A stretch of 64,000 nucleotides of DNA from Zhouia amylolytica (GCF_900116365.1 NZ_FPAG01000001.1:399924-463923); one strand, 5' to 3'; shown: positions 54,230 to 63,541, counted from the first letter of the stretch. The notes: generated by a model not told the origin, from the sequence alone. Numbers and translations: made by a program.

Positions 54230-54745
54230 ATGGACGCAAAGACGCCAAGTGAATCGAGAACAACCATGACAGATTTGGTTTTACCTAGTGAAACCAATCC
54301 TCTTAATAACCTTTTTGGTGGTGAATTATTAGCAAGAATGGATCGAGCCGCAAGTATTGCCGCCCGAAGACACAGCCGAAGAATTACCGTTACAGCTTCT
54401 GTAAATCACGTTGCTTTTAACAGGGCAATCCCTTTAGGTAGTGTTGTAACTGTAGAGGCTGCCGTTTCCCGAGCATTTAAAAGTTCTATGGAAATTTATC
54501 TTGATGTATGGATTGAAGATAGGGAAAGTGGAAAAAGAACGAAGGCGAATGAAGCTATCTATACTTTCGTTGCTGTCGACGAAACCGGAAGGCCCGTTGC
54601 AGTACCTCCTTTAAACCCGGAAACTGAACTCGAGCAAGAGCGTTTCGAAGCTGCTTTGAGGAGAAAACAGCTAAGTTTAGTTTTGGCAGGTAAAATGAAA
54701 CCTAATGATGCTACTGAATTAAAGGCATTATTCACAGACAAATAA
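54230..54745 (+). CDS. acyl-CoA thioesterase (hotdog fold)
   Basis: 171 residues from the ATG at 54230 (MDAKTPSESRTTMTDLVLPS); the longer frame would include the promoter. The single hotdog domain shows NPLNNLFGGELLARMDRAAS and SVNHVAFNRAIPLGSVVTVE, typical of YciA/BACH-type enzymes that hydrolyse acyl-CoA to free acid and CoA. The C-terminal tail (EQERFEAALRRKQLSLVLAG) is helical. Single gene, convergent with the envC-like gene. Confidence 0.9.
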   Translation: MDAKTPSESRTTMTDLVLPSETNPLNNLFGGELLARMDRAASIAARRHSRRITVTASVNHVAFNRAIPLGSVVTVEAAVSRAFKSSMEIYLDVWIEDRESGKRTKANEAIYTFVAVDETGRPVAVPPLNPETELEQERFEAALRRKQLSLVLAGKMKPNDATELKALFTDK

Positions 54746-54769
54746 AAAAAGAGGCAATCGCCTCTTTTT
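54746..54769. terminator. bidirectional terminator between the thioesterase and EnvC-like genes
   Basis: AAAAAGAGGC / GCCTCTTTTT, ten base pairs with an AATC loop, A-rich on one side and T-rich on the other. It directly follows the thioesterase stop codon and overlaps the stop codon of the convergent gene. Confidence 0.88.
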
Positions 54770-56027
54770 ACATTTTATACACCCAACTGGATGGATTCTG
54801 GATCTTGGAGTTTTCGTAGATCATAAACTTCAGAATACTTTTATTATCATTTCCTGTAAACACCTGACCTATTTCCTGCTTTGTTTTTACTGTCTGACCT
54901 TCTTTTACATATACTTTATCCAGGTTATTATATACAGAAATGTAGTTTCCGTGTTGTATAAGCACAGCTTTATTCCCTCCTCGGATCACCATTACTTTTA
55001 GCACCTTTCCATCAAAAACTGTTCTTGCTGTAGCATCTTTATCCGTTGCAATACGCACCCCATTACTCTGTATCATTACAGACTTAACCACCGGGTGACG
55101 CTGCTTACCGAATCCCATTATTACAACGCCTTTTTCAACTGGCCATGGTAATCTTCCTTTATTAGCCTGAAAATTATTCCCAACAAGCTTGGCTTCTGCA
55201 GTTAGTGTGAAATTTGTAGATCTGGCGGTGGCAGGCTTTCCTTCCGATTTTGAAGTACTACTTTTTGCTGCTTTAGCTTTTGATCGGGCTATAGCCTCTC
55301 GAATTATTTTATCAATTTGAGCATCTATCGCATCCGCCTCTCGTTGCTTCTTGCGTATTTGTGCGGCATATTGACTTTCTTTCTTTTTAATGCTTGCGAT
55401 TAACGCTTGCTGATTCTCTTTTTCCTGTTTTAATTTCTTTTGTTCTTCTCTATTTGCTGCCACCAATTGTTCCTTTTGCTTGCGCTGTACAACCAGTTCT
55501 TTATTCAGCTTTTGAAGCTCTTCTGTTTTAGCCTGAATTTGCTCACCCTGTTCTTTACGGTAATCTGTATATTGCTTCATATACATCAATCGCTTATATC
55601 CCTGAAGAAAGTTATCTGATGATAACAAGAACATCAATCTGCTTTCCTGAGACTTACTTTTGTAAGACTTTTGAATCATCGCTGCATAATCCTCTTTTAA
55701 TGAAGTCAATTCATCCCTTAATCTCGTAATATTGTTAAGATTGGTATTTATTTGCTGATTTAAAAGATTCGCCTGACTATTCGTAACGCGGATTAATTGT
55801 TCTCTAACCTTAATCTTTTGGTCAAGTCCCTCAACCTCCTCCAAGACATTTGCTCTTTCCTTCTTTTGTTGAGAAAGCAACGAATTGATTTGTTTTATCT
55901 GTTGTTCAAGGCGTTTTTTTTGAGCCTCCAGCTCTTTTTGCTTCTGGTTTTGGGCTTGCCCCCCTAAAACAACAAAAAACACTGTTAAAAGCGTTAAAAA
56001 AAAGTTTGCGCGATATTTAGTAGGCAT
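54768..56027 (-). CDS. EnvC-like murein hydrolase activator (degenerate M23)
   Basis: 419 residues from the ATG at 56027 (MPTKYRANFFLTLLTVFFVV), one base after the previous stop. After the signal peptide (to GGQAQ) residues of about 30-250 form a long coiled coil rich in Lys, Gln and Glu. The C-terminal M23/LytM domain (RLPWPVEKGVVIMGFGKQRH onward) has lost the zinc ligands: SNGVRIATDKD replaces the H-x3-D site and ILKFMIYE the H-x-H site. Like E. coli EnvC it should therefore activate amidases at division rather than cut peptidoglycan itself. Confidence 0.9.
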   Translation of the reverse strand: MPTKYRANFFLTLLTVFFVVLGGQAQNQKQKELEAQKKRLEQQIKQINSLLSQQKKERANVLEEVEGLDQKIKVREQLIRVTNSQANLLNQQINTNLNNITRLRDELTSLKEDYAAMIQKSYKSKSQESRLMFLLSSDNFLQGYKRLMYMKQYTDYRKEQGEQIQAKTEELQKLNKELVVQRKQKEQLVAANREEQKKLKQEKENQQALIASIKKKESQYAAQIRKKQREADAIDAQIDKIIREAIARSKAKAAKSSTSKSEGKPATARSTNFTLTAEAKLVGNNFQANKGRLPWPVEKGVVIMGFGKQRHPVVKSVMIQSNGVRIATDKDATARTVFDGKVLKVMVIRGGNKAVLIQHGNYISVYNNLDKVYVKEGQTVKTKQEIGQVFTGNDNKSILKFMIYENSKIQNPSSWVYKM

Positions 56028-56028
56028 A

Positions 56029-56811
56029 TTATTTAACGGTAATCTGTTTAAATCCCTTTGGGATCTTATAAGGGAATGAAACACTTTGGTTAAACTCTAT
56101 ATTTTTATATTCAAGGTCTATTTTAGTCTGGTTACTACCCTCTGTGGCTAATATAGCAATCTGTTCCGGAAATAACTTACCACTTATTTGATAATATTTA
56201 TCATAGGTAATCATCAACACACGATTTTGTCCAGGTTGGTTTAAACGCTGTCCGGCCATTTTAAAGTTTAATGGGTCTATTAAAAATAATTTTTCAAACA
56301 AGGCTATATCCTGTTTTGGCTTTAACTGATATTTATTCTGCACAACGGTTGCATCATATTTGTCATTCTTTAAATCAAACAAGGCCTGACCTAATAACAT
56401 GTTCTGTACCTTTTGAAAATCTAATGTCGTTCCCAACAACTCACTTAAATAGGAGAAATCACCATCGAAGTAGGTATTATCCAATTTATTATAGAAGCTT
56501 ACCCGATCTGGAGTAATTAACACTTTTACAACACCAAGAGTAGCACTCAACCATATGGCTTTATCCTTCTCCATTCGTAAAGAAACAGAATTTGACATGG
56601 ACGTTTCTTCATTCTCGAAGCCAATTTTTATCCTACCTCTAAGGGTATTAAAATCAAGTTCGTTTTTATAATGGTTTTTTATAATGGTTTTTGCAGACAG
56701 CCCTTCAATAGCATCTTTAGAGGCCACCGCTCTTTTACTACCACATGATTGCAATATCATCAACATGGGCAAAATCACAAAAACGATATATGTTTTTAGG
56801 TTCATTTTCAT
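56029..56811 (-). CDS. DUF4292 domain-containing lipoprotein
   Basis: 260 residues with a lipoprotein signal (ILPMLMILQSC, Cys23; a start six bases later is equally possible). The domain (FNTLRGRIKIGFENEETSMS, RMEKDKAIWLSATLGVVKVL, ITPDRVSFYNKLDNTYFDGD) matches DUF4292. The beta-sheet with paired helices resembles the LolA/LolB lipoprotein-carrier fold, so a role in lipoprotein or lipid handling at the outer membrane is plausible; I cannot confirm it here. It sits between the TPR gene and the EnvC-like gene, a conserved order. Confidence 0.87.
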   Translation of the reverse strand: MKMNLKTYIVFVILPMLMILQSCGSKRAVASKDAIEGLSAKTIIKNHYKNELDFNTLRGRIKIGFENEETSMSNSVSLRMEKDKAIWLSATLGVVKVLITPDRVSFYNKLDNTYFDGDFSYLSELLGTTLDFQKVQNMLLGQALFDLKNDKYDATVVQNKYQLKPKQDIALFEKLFLIDPLNFKMAGQRLNQPGQNRVLMITYDKYYQISGKLFPEQIAILATEGSNQTKIDLEYKNIEFNQSVSFPYKIPKGFKQITVK

Positions 56812-56821
56812 TTCTATAGCT

Positions 56822-57745
56822 TTATCCTTTTAGCTTATTTTGATATTCACTTTCTTTCTTCGTATTTCCCATACCTTTATATGCTAACACTAATTGCCTG
56901 TAAATATTGTCTTGAAGCTTTCTATCATCAATAATATAATTCAAGCCCATTTCTAAAAATTCAGCCGCATCCTTATACTTTTTCAACCCGTTTAGCGCAA
57001 CGCCCTTACAATAATACACCTCGGGATGTGAAGGATAGTTCTCTAAGGTTTGAGTTGACATTGAAAGAAGTTCCGGATAAGCATTGACTTTAATTAAACC
57101 ACGCATTTCTAACAAGGCCTGATCTATATCGTCGGGTGCTGATACCATTTCATCATCTGGCTCAACCTCGGCCAATTCCTGACTTTTTAAAACGGCGTTT
57201 AAATGACCTCTAAGGCTGTCTAAAAGATAACTCTCCCCATACAATAGCTCAAGTTCCTCTATAAGCTTCAGAGCCTCCTCATACCTGCCTACCCGAGCGT
57301 ACAACAAAACTAAATTTTGCTTAAAATAAGGGCGTTTATCAGAGAGCTTCTCTGCTAATTCGATTGCTCGATCCGTATCGTGTTGCCTTTCATACACATT
57401 GAGAAGCGCCTCTAAATACCATACATTGCCGGGATCTTTTTTAACTATTGGTTGTAAATAAGAAACCGCTTTTTGGTATTCTTTTAAATCAGTATAGTTT
57501 TTAGCTAATTCAAAATCCACTACGCGAATTTCGGGCGATATTTCTTTACATTTTAACAGGTGTTGTACCGCTCTATCATAATTTTCAATGCCTCGCTGTT
57601 TTAAGGCTTCATAAAAATGTTCTTGAAAAGCATCCTGAACAATCTCATTTGTGGTATCTGCATTCACCTCTTCTTGAGCAATACTAGCCTGCGGACAAAT
57701 AATTAATCCGGTAAAAATTAATAATATTTTCAGGCATTGCTTCAT
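56822..57745 (-). CDS. tetratricopeptide repeat protein
   Basis: 307 residues with a signal peptide (ILLIFTGLIICPQASIAQ). At least five TPR-like helix pairs follow, for example YDRAVQHLLKCKEISPEIRV, YQKAVSYLQPIVKKDPGNVW, RYEEALKLIEEL and YKDAAEFLEMGLNY. TPRs mediate protein contacts; the partner is probably encoded in this cluster. It is 10 bases upstream of the DUF4292 gene and 7 downstream of the nucleotidyltransferase gene. Predicted to be periplasmic. Confidence 0.88.
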   Translation of the reverse strand: MKQCLKILLIFTGLIICPQASIAQEEVNADTTNEIVQDAFQEHFYEALKQRGIENYDRAVQHLLKCKEISPEIRVVDFELAKNYTDLKEYQKAVSYLQPIVKKDPGNVWYLEALLNVYERQHDTDRAIELAEKLSDKRPYFKQNLVLLYARVGRYEEALKLIEELELLYGESYLLDSLRGHLNAVLKSQELAEVEPDDEMVSAPDDIDQALLEMRGLIKVNAYPELLSMSTQTLENYPSHPEVYYCKGVALNGLKKYKDAAEFLEMGLNYIIDDRKLQDNIYRQLVLAYKGMGNTKKESEYQNKLKG

Positions 57746-57752
57746 CTATACA

Positions 57753-58763
57753 CTATTCCAAAACCGAATAATCACCAATACTAACATCGGTGAACTCTCC
57801 GTTAAACTTCGCATGATTACCAATCATAGCATTATCTAAGTTAGCATTTTTTATACTAGCATTGGTTTGTATAAGACTGTTTTTTATAGTTGAATTTTCT
57901 ACAGTACAACCATCGCCCAGCGACACATTTGGACCAACAGTAGCATTTATAAGCTTTACATTACTCCCTATATAACAAGGCTCAATAATATTGGCGTTTT
58001 CTAAAGTGATATCGTTTGCAATTAAATCTTCACCATCCTTATAAATAAAACCAAGTACCTTTCCATTGGTTTCTACGGTAACATCTTTGTTTCCACAATC
58101 CATCCATTCATCTACCTTACCCGGAACAAACTTCATGCCTTTTTCCATCATTGCCTTAATACCATCATTAATTTGATATTCTCCCCCATGGATTATATTT
58201 TGATCTAATACTTTTTGCAATTCGTTCTTTAAAACTTCCGCATCTTTAAAATAGTAGATTCCTATTACAGCCAAATCAGAAACAAACTCTTTAGGCTTTT
58301 CAACCAGCCCCATGATATTGTTATCGTCATTCAGACTAACCACCCCATATGCCTCAGGGTTTGCAACCTGTTTTACCCAAATAACACTATCCGCTGACTG
58401 ATCTAAATTAAAATCTGCCTTAAACAGGGTGTCTGCATAGGCTATTACGCAAGGACCCGATAAGGAATCTTTCGCACACATAATTGCATGTCCTGTCCCT
58501 AATGGTTCATCCTGGTAATAGATAGTTCCTTTAGCATTAAGCCTTTTGGCGATTTCCAAGAGATCTTGTTCTACTTCTTTACCAAAACTACGATGGATAA
58601 TAAATGCTACTTCATCCAAGTCTTGGTTTAAAACTTTTGCAATATCCTCTACTAACCGTTGCACTATTGGTTTTCCGGCGATAGGTATTAAAGGTTTAGG
58701 AACAGTTAAGGTATGGGGACGTAGTCGAGAACCTCTTCCCGCCATCGGTACAATAATTTTCAT
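57753..58763 (-). CDS. sugar-phosphate nucleotidyltransferase
   Basis: 336 residues. The N-terminal Rossmann-like domain has the nucleotide-binding signature MAGRGSRLRPHTLTVPKPLI and VIAYADTLFKADFN; the C-terminal part is a left-handed beta-helix of hexapeptide units (GSNVKLINATVGPNVSLG, GCTVENSTIKNS). It makes an NDP-sugar (glucose-1-phosphate thymidylyl- or uridylyltransferase type) for polysaccharide or lipopolysaccharide synthesis. The exact nucleotide and sugar are not determined. Follows dut by 134 bases. Confidence 0.9.
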   Translation of the reverse strand: MKIIVPMAGRGSRLRPHTLTVPKPLIPIAGKPIVQRLVEDIAKVLNQDLDEVAFIIHRSFGKEVEQDLLEIAKRLNAKGTIYYQDEPLGTGHAIMCAKDSLSGPCVIAYADTLFKADFNLDQSADSVIWVKQVANPEAYGVVSLNDDNNIMGLVEKPKEFVSDLAVIGIYYFKDAEVLKNELQKVLDQNIIHGGEYQINDGIKAMMEKGMKFVPGKVDEWMDCGNKDVTVETNGKVLGFIYKDGEDLIANDITLENANIIEPCYIGSNVKLINATVGPNVSLGDGCTVENSTIKNSLIQTNASIKNANLDNAMIGNHAKFNGEFTDVSIGDYSVLE

Positions 58764-58897
58764 TACAAGGTGGTATTAATTAGTTTAGTTTTTTATTTTT
58801 CACTCCAATATGCTAAGCGATATTTCACTATTAGTCATTCTTAATAAACGCTATTCAAGCATATTTTAAATAGATTCCTGCATGAGCAGGAATTTAA

Positions 58898-59332
58898 TTA
58901 TTTAACTCCTGTACTTCCAAAACCACCAGCTCCTCTGGAAGTTTCATTCAAGACTTGCACCTCTTCCCATACGGCTCGTTCATGTTTAGCTATAACCAAC
59001 TGAGCAACGCGTTCCCCATTTTCAACAACAAAAGGTTCGTTTGAAAGATTCACCAATATTACACCGATTTCTCCCCTATAATCTGCATCAACTGTTCCCG
59101 GAGCGTTTAACACGGTAATTCCTTTTTTAGCCGCGAGCCCACTTCTAGGTCTAACCTGAGCTTCATAGCCAACAGGCAACTCTATGAATAAACCGGTTTT
59201 TACAATGGTTCTTTCAAGTGGCTTTAGCGTTATAGGTTCTTCGAGATTAGCTCTTAAATCCATTCCGGCTGAAGCCTCCGTTTCATAATTCGGTAAGTCG
59301 TGTTGCGATTTGTTAATAATCTTTATTGTCAT
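58898..59332 (-). CDS. dut: dUTP diphosphatase
   Basis: 144 residues, the standard trimeric dUTPase that turns dUTP into dUMP and keeps uracil out of DNA. The five motifs are present: [45 protein letters not shown] and the C-terminal [10 protein letters not shown]. Its ATG overlaps the flippase stop in an ATGA junction, which implies coupled translation in an otherwise envelope-related cluster. Confidence 0.97.
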   Translation of the reverse strand: MTIKIINKSQHDLPNYETEASAGMDLRANLEEPITLKPLERTIVKTGLFIELPVGYEAQVRPRSGLAAKKGITVLNAPGTVDADYRGEIGVILVNLSNEPFVVENGERVAQLVIAKHERAVWEEVQVLNETSRGAGGFGSTGVK

Positions 59333-60780
59333 GCTCTTTTCAGTATTTTTTTAAGTTCGTTTTTTTCTAAAATGAATATCATCAGCAAAAATAACAAAAC
59401 AAATAGGGTTCCTACATAAAGGTTTCGGTCAAACACATAGAATGACAAGACAGATAACACTATAGAAACTAATAAATACGATCCTATTTTTTTAAGGTTG
59501 TATGGAATTGGATAATGCTTTTTACCATAGTAGTACGACAACAGCATCATAGTACCGTATGCAGCTAAGGTGGCGATTGCCGATCCTTTATAACTGATTA
59601 TTGGTATGAGCAAAAAGTTTAACCCTAAAGTTATTACTGCTCCCGCGACCGATATATAGGCCCCGTATTTTGTGCGGTCTGTTATTTTATACCACACCGA
59701 CAAGTTATGATAAATACCCAAACAAAAATTAGCCAACAAAATCAACGGTACAATCCATAACGCTTCCCAATACTCACTTTGAGGGATTAAAAGATACTTT
59801 AAAACATCTGTATAAGCCACCACAAATAAAAAAATAAAAGCACCAAAAATGGTAAAATAAAGGGTGATGCTAGCATATATTCTTTGTGCATCTTTCTTAC
59901 TAGCATTTTGAAAAAAGAAAGGTTCAACACCCAATTTAAAAGCCGTTACAAAGAGCGTCATAAAAACGCCTAGCTTATAACAAGCCCCGTAAACTCCAAC
60001 TACAGCATCTGAAGTATTAGAAGGAAGTAAATATCTAAGTAATAGCTTGTCAAAACCTTCATTAATTGAGAATGCCAAACCTGCAATTAATACGGGAAAA
60101 CCGTATTGAATCATTCGCATCCAGATAGACCTGTTGAACTTAATTCCAATCTTAATATAAAGGGGTAATACAATTACTAACGTAATAAGACTGGCAATTA
60201 AGTTTGAAATGAATATATAATGTACCTTATCATCAAAGGTTAATGCCTGAACCAACTCATTACTTTTACCTATTTTAGGTAAAATCAAAAAGAAAAATAA
60301 GTTTAAAGAAAGGTTTACAATTACATTGAATATTTTAATTGCAGAGTATTTTTTAGGCATTTGCATATTCCTATACCATGCGAAAGGTATAACCACAAGT
60401 GCATCCAGGCACAAAATAAAAATAGCATAAACAATAAATTCGATCTTATATTCTAACCAATCAGCTATTTGGTTTCTTAAAAGCAATGAAACCGCCAAAA
60501 CTAAAATAGTTGAAATCAAAATAGAAATCAATGCTGTAGATTGCACTTCTTCAGGTTTCTTCTCTTTATTTATAAAACGAAAAAAAGCTGTTTCCATCCC
60601 ATAAGAGAGCAATACATTTCCCAGAATTAAATACACCATTAAGCTGACATAAATTCCATAGTCCGCTTTTGGTAAAAAAGAAATATAAAGAGGGGTTAAT
60701 ATCAAACCCAGGATACGAGGCAGCACGGTTGCAATACCATAGATGAAAGTATGTTTAAAAAGCTTTTTAAGTGCGCTCAA
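59329..60780 (-). CDS. oligosaccharide flippase family protein (polysaccharide/lipid exporter)
   Basis: 483 residues with 12-14 hydrophobic segments. The N-terminal [20 protein letters not shown] and [20 protein letters not shown] are typical of Wzx-like flippases of the MOP superfamily, which move undecaprenyl-linked sugars or related lipids across the inner membrane. Upstream of dut; in Bacteroidota this gene is part of a conserved cluster with dut, NTase, TPR, DUF4292 and EnvC genes. Substrate unknown. Confidence 0.9.
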   Translation of the reverse strand: MSALKKLFKHTFIYGIATVLPRILGLILTPLYISFLPKADYGIYVSLMVYLILGNVLLSYGMETAFFRFINKEKKPEEVQSTALISILISTILVLAVSLLLRNQIADWLEYKIEFIVYAIFILCLDALVVIPFAWYRNMQMPKKYSAIKIFNVIVNLSLNLFFFLILPKIGKSNELVQALTFDDKVHYIFISNLIASLITLVIVLPLYIKIGIKFNRSIWMRMIQYGFPVLIAGLAFSINEGFDKLLLRYLLPSNTSDAVVGVYGACYKLGVFMTLFVTAFKLGVEPFFFQNASKKDAQRIYASITLYFTIFGAFIFLFVVAYTDVLKYLLIPQSEYWEALWIVPLILLANFCLGIYHNLSVWYKITDRTKYGAYISVAGAVITLGLNFLLIPIISYKGSAIATLAAYGTMMLLSYYYGKKHYPIPYNLKKIGSYLLVSIVLSVLSFYVFDRNLYVGTLFVLLFLLMIFILEKNELKKILKRA

Positions 60781-60835
60781 CTAGTAAATATTTATTTGGG
60801 TTAAAAGTAATGTTTTAACAACGAGCTACAAAGTT

Positions 60836-61336
60836 TTAATTTTTTGATTTGTGGGGGTAAACAACGGGAGTTGTTTCTTTAATACCCGAAATCCTATAAT
60901 ACTTTGTTTCTCCTTCCTGAACATAACTAATAACAACTTCATCTGTATCTAACTCAAAAGGACTTTGTTTTATTATAATAGGTGGCGCATTCGCTGCTTC
61001 TTTACTTGGATCAGCATGCATAATAATATCTCCCGGAGACTTTTTATTTCTAAATCGGGCAATATATACCAAATATGTGCCTCGCTTTATCCTTTCAGGC
61101 TTGACCACCTGACCCCTAAAATGAACACTATCGATAGCTGTATCTACCTTATTTTCAACAGGAAAAAACACATTAACCCCAGTATCGCTGCTATTTTCTA
61201 TGGTCCAATTTTCTACCAGCACTTCTCCAAATTGAAAAGGGACTTCCTCCTGACTAACAAATTTCTGTGAACTGCCACATTGCGCAAAACTCAGGATTGT
61301 AATACCTCCTAATATATATTTATACAACTGTTTCAT
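60836..61336 (-). CDS. putative lipoprotein, unknown function
   Basis: 166 residues with a lipobox ending LSFAQC (Cys20), followed by GSSQKF. The mature domain is beta-rich: VPFQFGEVLVENWTIENSSD, VNVFFPVENKVDTAIDSVHF and KYYRISGIKE. The tail is basic and proline-containing. Such lipoproteins occur in Flavobacteriaceae, but I recognise no family. It begins the minus-strand envelope unit, 55 bases upstream of the flippase gene, and diverges from the HEIGH metalloprotease gene. Confidence 0.75.
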   Translation of the reverse strand: MKQLYKYILGGITILSFAQCGSSQKFVSQEEVPFQFGEVLVENWTIENSSDTGVNVFFPVENKVDTAIDSVHFRGQVVKPERIKRGTYLVYIARFRNKKSPGDIIMHADPSKEAANAPPIIIKQSPFELDTDEVVISYVQEGETKYYRISGIKETTPVVYPHKSKN

Positions 61337-61459
61337 ATGCTAATCTATTAGATGCTAAAGATATCAGTTTCAAAATTAATGCCATTTAATTTATGGGGTT
61401 GAATTTGTTACGATAAAAATAACTGTTACGATGTTATAGGGTATAAGTTGATTTGGATT

Positions 61460-61467
61460 TATATTTG
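61460..61467 (+). promoter_or_regulatory. putative -7 box of the HEIGH metalloprotease gene
   Basis: TATATTTG matches TAnnTTTG exactly, 26 bases before the ATG at 61494. No well-placed -33 TTG is visible (the nearest are too close or too far). Confidence 0.4.
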
Positions 61468-61493
61468 TTTCATTAATCCAAATCTTACAATAA

Positions 61494-62546
61494 ATGAAAT
61501 TATTTTACAAACTTTTCGTATGCATTTTACTAATTGTATCATGCAGCGAGAAAGAATCAATTCCCGATGTAGCACTTAAAGCTTATGCATTTGATTCAGA
61601 AGTTAACTCTACCCTTATGTATCAGGATGGAGAGAATTCAGAAATCATGACTTCAGAATGGAGAGCCTACGAAATAAGTAAAGTTATCAGGGTGAAGGCT
61701 GTTGACCATAAAACGATAGAAGTTGCTAATTTCGCACCAATTGCCTTAGAAGATGTAACCATCACAGCTACAATTGAAGGTTATCAAACACCGATTAAAC
61801 TTTTCGAAATTTCCAGGATCAGGGCACATGCGGCACAAACCATTAATTATCCCTTTATAGAAGGCACGACCCAATATTTAACGGTTAATCATAAAGAAAT
61901 AGACCTCACGGAATATAAAGAATCCGGGATAGCTCCTGAAAATATCACATTTGATTACACTGGAGAAACAGATATCATACAACAATTGAAAAAACTGAGC
62001 TCTCTTAAATGGGTCATTAAATATCATGATTTTGATCCTAATAATGACACTGGCAACAATTGGGCCGAAGATATTAGCGCAAAAGATATTCGACGTTTTT
62101 CCGGGTTAATGATTAACCTAGGAATCGTATTTGCCTCAGACACCTTCAAGGATGAGTTTATGAAAGAAACAATTATTGGAAACGACGGCATTACAGTTTT
62201 AACCACGAATGAAAAAGAGGCTGCATATAATGCAATCATAAACAAAACTCGTTATAACTGTGGTAAAGTAGTTAATGTGTCAGGATTGGGCGGGGGTGCC
62301 ACCCTGGGTTTTGCAGAACACATACTCAGAGACTATATCAAAAAAGAGACTGGTTTCATTACGGCACATGAAATAGGACACACCATAGGTTATAATCATT
62401 CTTCCAACATGACATACCCGCATGAAATTGACGGGAGTAATACAGGAATTAGTCCGGTAACTACCAGAGTTATGAACAACTTTTTTGAAGCTGGGCTATT
62501 CCCGGTAACACCAGATTCTTACTATTTACCTTCAGACTTTGAATAA
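61494..62546 (+). CDS. exported HEIGH-motif zinc metalloprotease lipoprotein (M57-like)
   Basis: 350 residues. The signal ends LLIVSC (Cys17), a lipoprotein site. The N-terminal half (ESIPDVALKAYAFDSEVNS, TIEVANFAPIALEDVTITA) is beta-rich. The metzincin site HEIGHTIGYNH is at 292-302, with three zinc ligands and the catalytic Glu; a Met-turn candidate is TTRVMNNFF near 325. The HEIGH form and spacing resemble M57 peptidases. The end (TPDSYYLPSDFE) carries no sorting domain. Substrate unknown; it is the third exported metalloprotease in the window. Confidence 0.78.
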   Translation: MKLFYKLFVCILLIVSCSEKESIPDVALKAYAFDSEVNSTLMYQDGENSEIMTSEWRAYEISKVIRVKAVDHKTIEVANFAPIALEDVTITATIEGYQTPIKLFEISRIRAHAAQTINYPFIEGTTQYLTVNHKEIDLTEYKESGIAPENITFDYTGETDIIQQLKKLSSLKWVIKYHDFDPNNDTGNNWAEDISAKDIRRFSGLMINLGIVFASDTFKDEFMKETIIGNDGITVLTTNEKEAAYNAIINKTRYNCGKVVNVSGLGGGATLGFAEHILRDYIKKETGFITAHEIGHTIGYNHSSNMTYPHEIDGSNTGISPVTTRVMNNFFEAGLFPVTPDSYYLPSDFE

Positions 62547-62552
62547 CCCCAA

Positions 62553-62588
62553 TAAAAAAAGGTTGTCTTTTCAGACAACCTTTTTTAT
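62553..62588. terminator. bidirectional terminator between the HEIGH protease and atpG genes
   Basis: AAAAAAGGTTGTCT / AGACAACCTTTTTT, a 14-base-pair stem with a TTTC loop, T-rich on both strands. It lies between two convergent genes and serves both, including the end of the ATP synthase transcript. Confidence 0.92.
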
Positions 62589-62608
62589 TATAATGTAATA
62601 ATCTATTC

Positions 62609-63469
62609 TTAACTATTCAATGCTTCTGCACCTCCAACAATTTCCAGAATCTCGGCAGTAATTGCAGCCTGACGTGCTTTGTTATAGGTTAGCGTAAGCT
62701 CAGATTTCAGCTCTCCAGCATTATCTGTTGCTTTGTGCATTGCAGTCATTCGCGCACCATGTTCTGAAGCGAAAGAGTCTCTAATTGCTTTGTAAAGCTG
62801 AGTTTTAAGCGATTTAGGAATTAAAGTTTCCACAATCTCAGCTTTATTTGGCTCATAGATATAATCTAATGCAACATCTTCATCAAATTCTGCAGGAACA
62901 ATTGGCAAGAAGTCTTCGGCAGTTACAATTTGAGTTGCAGCATTCTTAAAGTGGTTATACAATAAAACTATCTTATCATAAGCACCTTCAGCATAAAGAC
63001 CCATTAATTGCTCAGCTACAGCTGAAACATTTTCAAAAGTAAGGTCGTCGAATATAGCATTATTGTTTTCTATAATCTTATAACGCTTGCTTAGTATATC
63101 GTTTCCTTTTTTACCAATGGTAACCAATTCCACTTCCTTACCAGCATAATCTTCTGTAGCTAATTTAACCGCACCTTTAATGATGTTTGAGTTAAAACCA
63201 CCACAAAGCCCTCTGTTAGATGTAATAGCAACAACCAACACTTTATTCACATCGCGCTTTTCAGCAAATACACTTCCAGAATCCCCTTCTAGTGTAGCAC
63301 CTAAGCTTTGAAGAAGTTCGGTAAGTTTATCTGCATATGGACGCATAGCAGTAATCGCATCCTGGGCTTTCTTCAACTTAGCAGCAGATACCATTTTCAT
63401 AGCACTGGTAATTTGCATGGTTGATGAAACCGAAGATATTCTACCGCGTATTTCTTTTAAGTTTGCCAT
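62609..63469 (-). CDS. atpG: ATP synthase F1 subunit gamma
   Basis: 286 residues, full length. Gamma is the central stalk that rotates inside the alpha3-beta3 ring. Conserved ends: MANLKEIRGRISSVSSTMQI, TSAMKMVSAAKLKKAQD and SNRGLCGGFNSNI near 85, and the C-terminal LTYNKARQAAITAEILEIVG. It follows atpA on the minus strand; the 72-base gap between them holds a palindromic repeat. Confidence 0.97.
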   Translation of the reverse strand: MANLKEIRGRISSVSSTMQITSAMKMVSAAKLKKAQDAITAMRPYADKLTELLQSLGATLEGDSGSVFAEKRDVNKVLVVAITSNRGLCGGFNSNIIKGAVKLATEDYAGKEVELVTIGKKGNDILSKRYKIIENNNAIFDDLTFENVSAVAEQLMGLYAEGAYDKIVLLYNHFKNAATQIVTAEDFLPIVPAEFDEDVALDYIYEPNKAEIVETLIPKSLKTQLYKAIRDSFASEHGARMTAMHKATDNAGELKSELTLTYNKARQAAITAEILEIVGGAEALNS

Positions 63470-63475
63470 TTATAT

Positions 63476-63541
63476 GATAGTATTTAGTATTGAGTATTCA
63501 GTAGTGAGAAAAACACCCACTACTCAATACTAAAATCTAAT
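63476..63541. repeat. palindromic intergenic element, copy 2 (atpA-atpG gap)
   Basis: TTTAGTATTGAG (63483-63494) pairs perfectly with CTCAATACTAAA (63523-63534), and an inner GTAGTG pairs with CACTAC, leaving a six-base bulge on one side. The 19 bases at 63522-63540 are identical to 23849-23867 in the sdhA-sdhB gap. It abuts the atpA stop codon. Confidence 0.65.

Noticed and set aside
60965-61270. 101-residue open frame on the plus strand
   Set aside because: It lies opposite the small lipoprotein gene, with a low-complexity aromatic-rich translation; the minus-strand frame has a proper lipoprotein signal.
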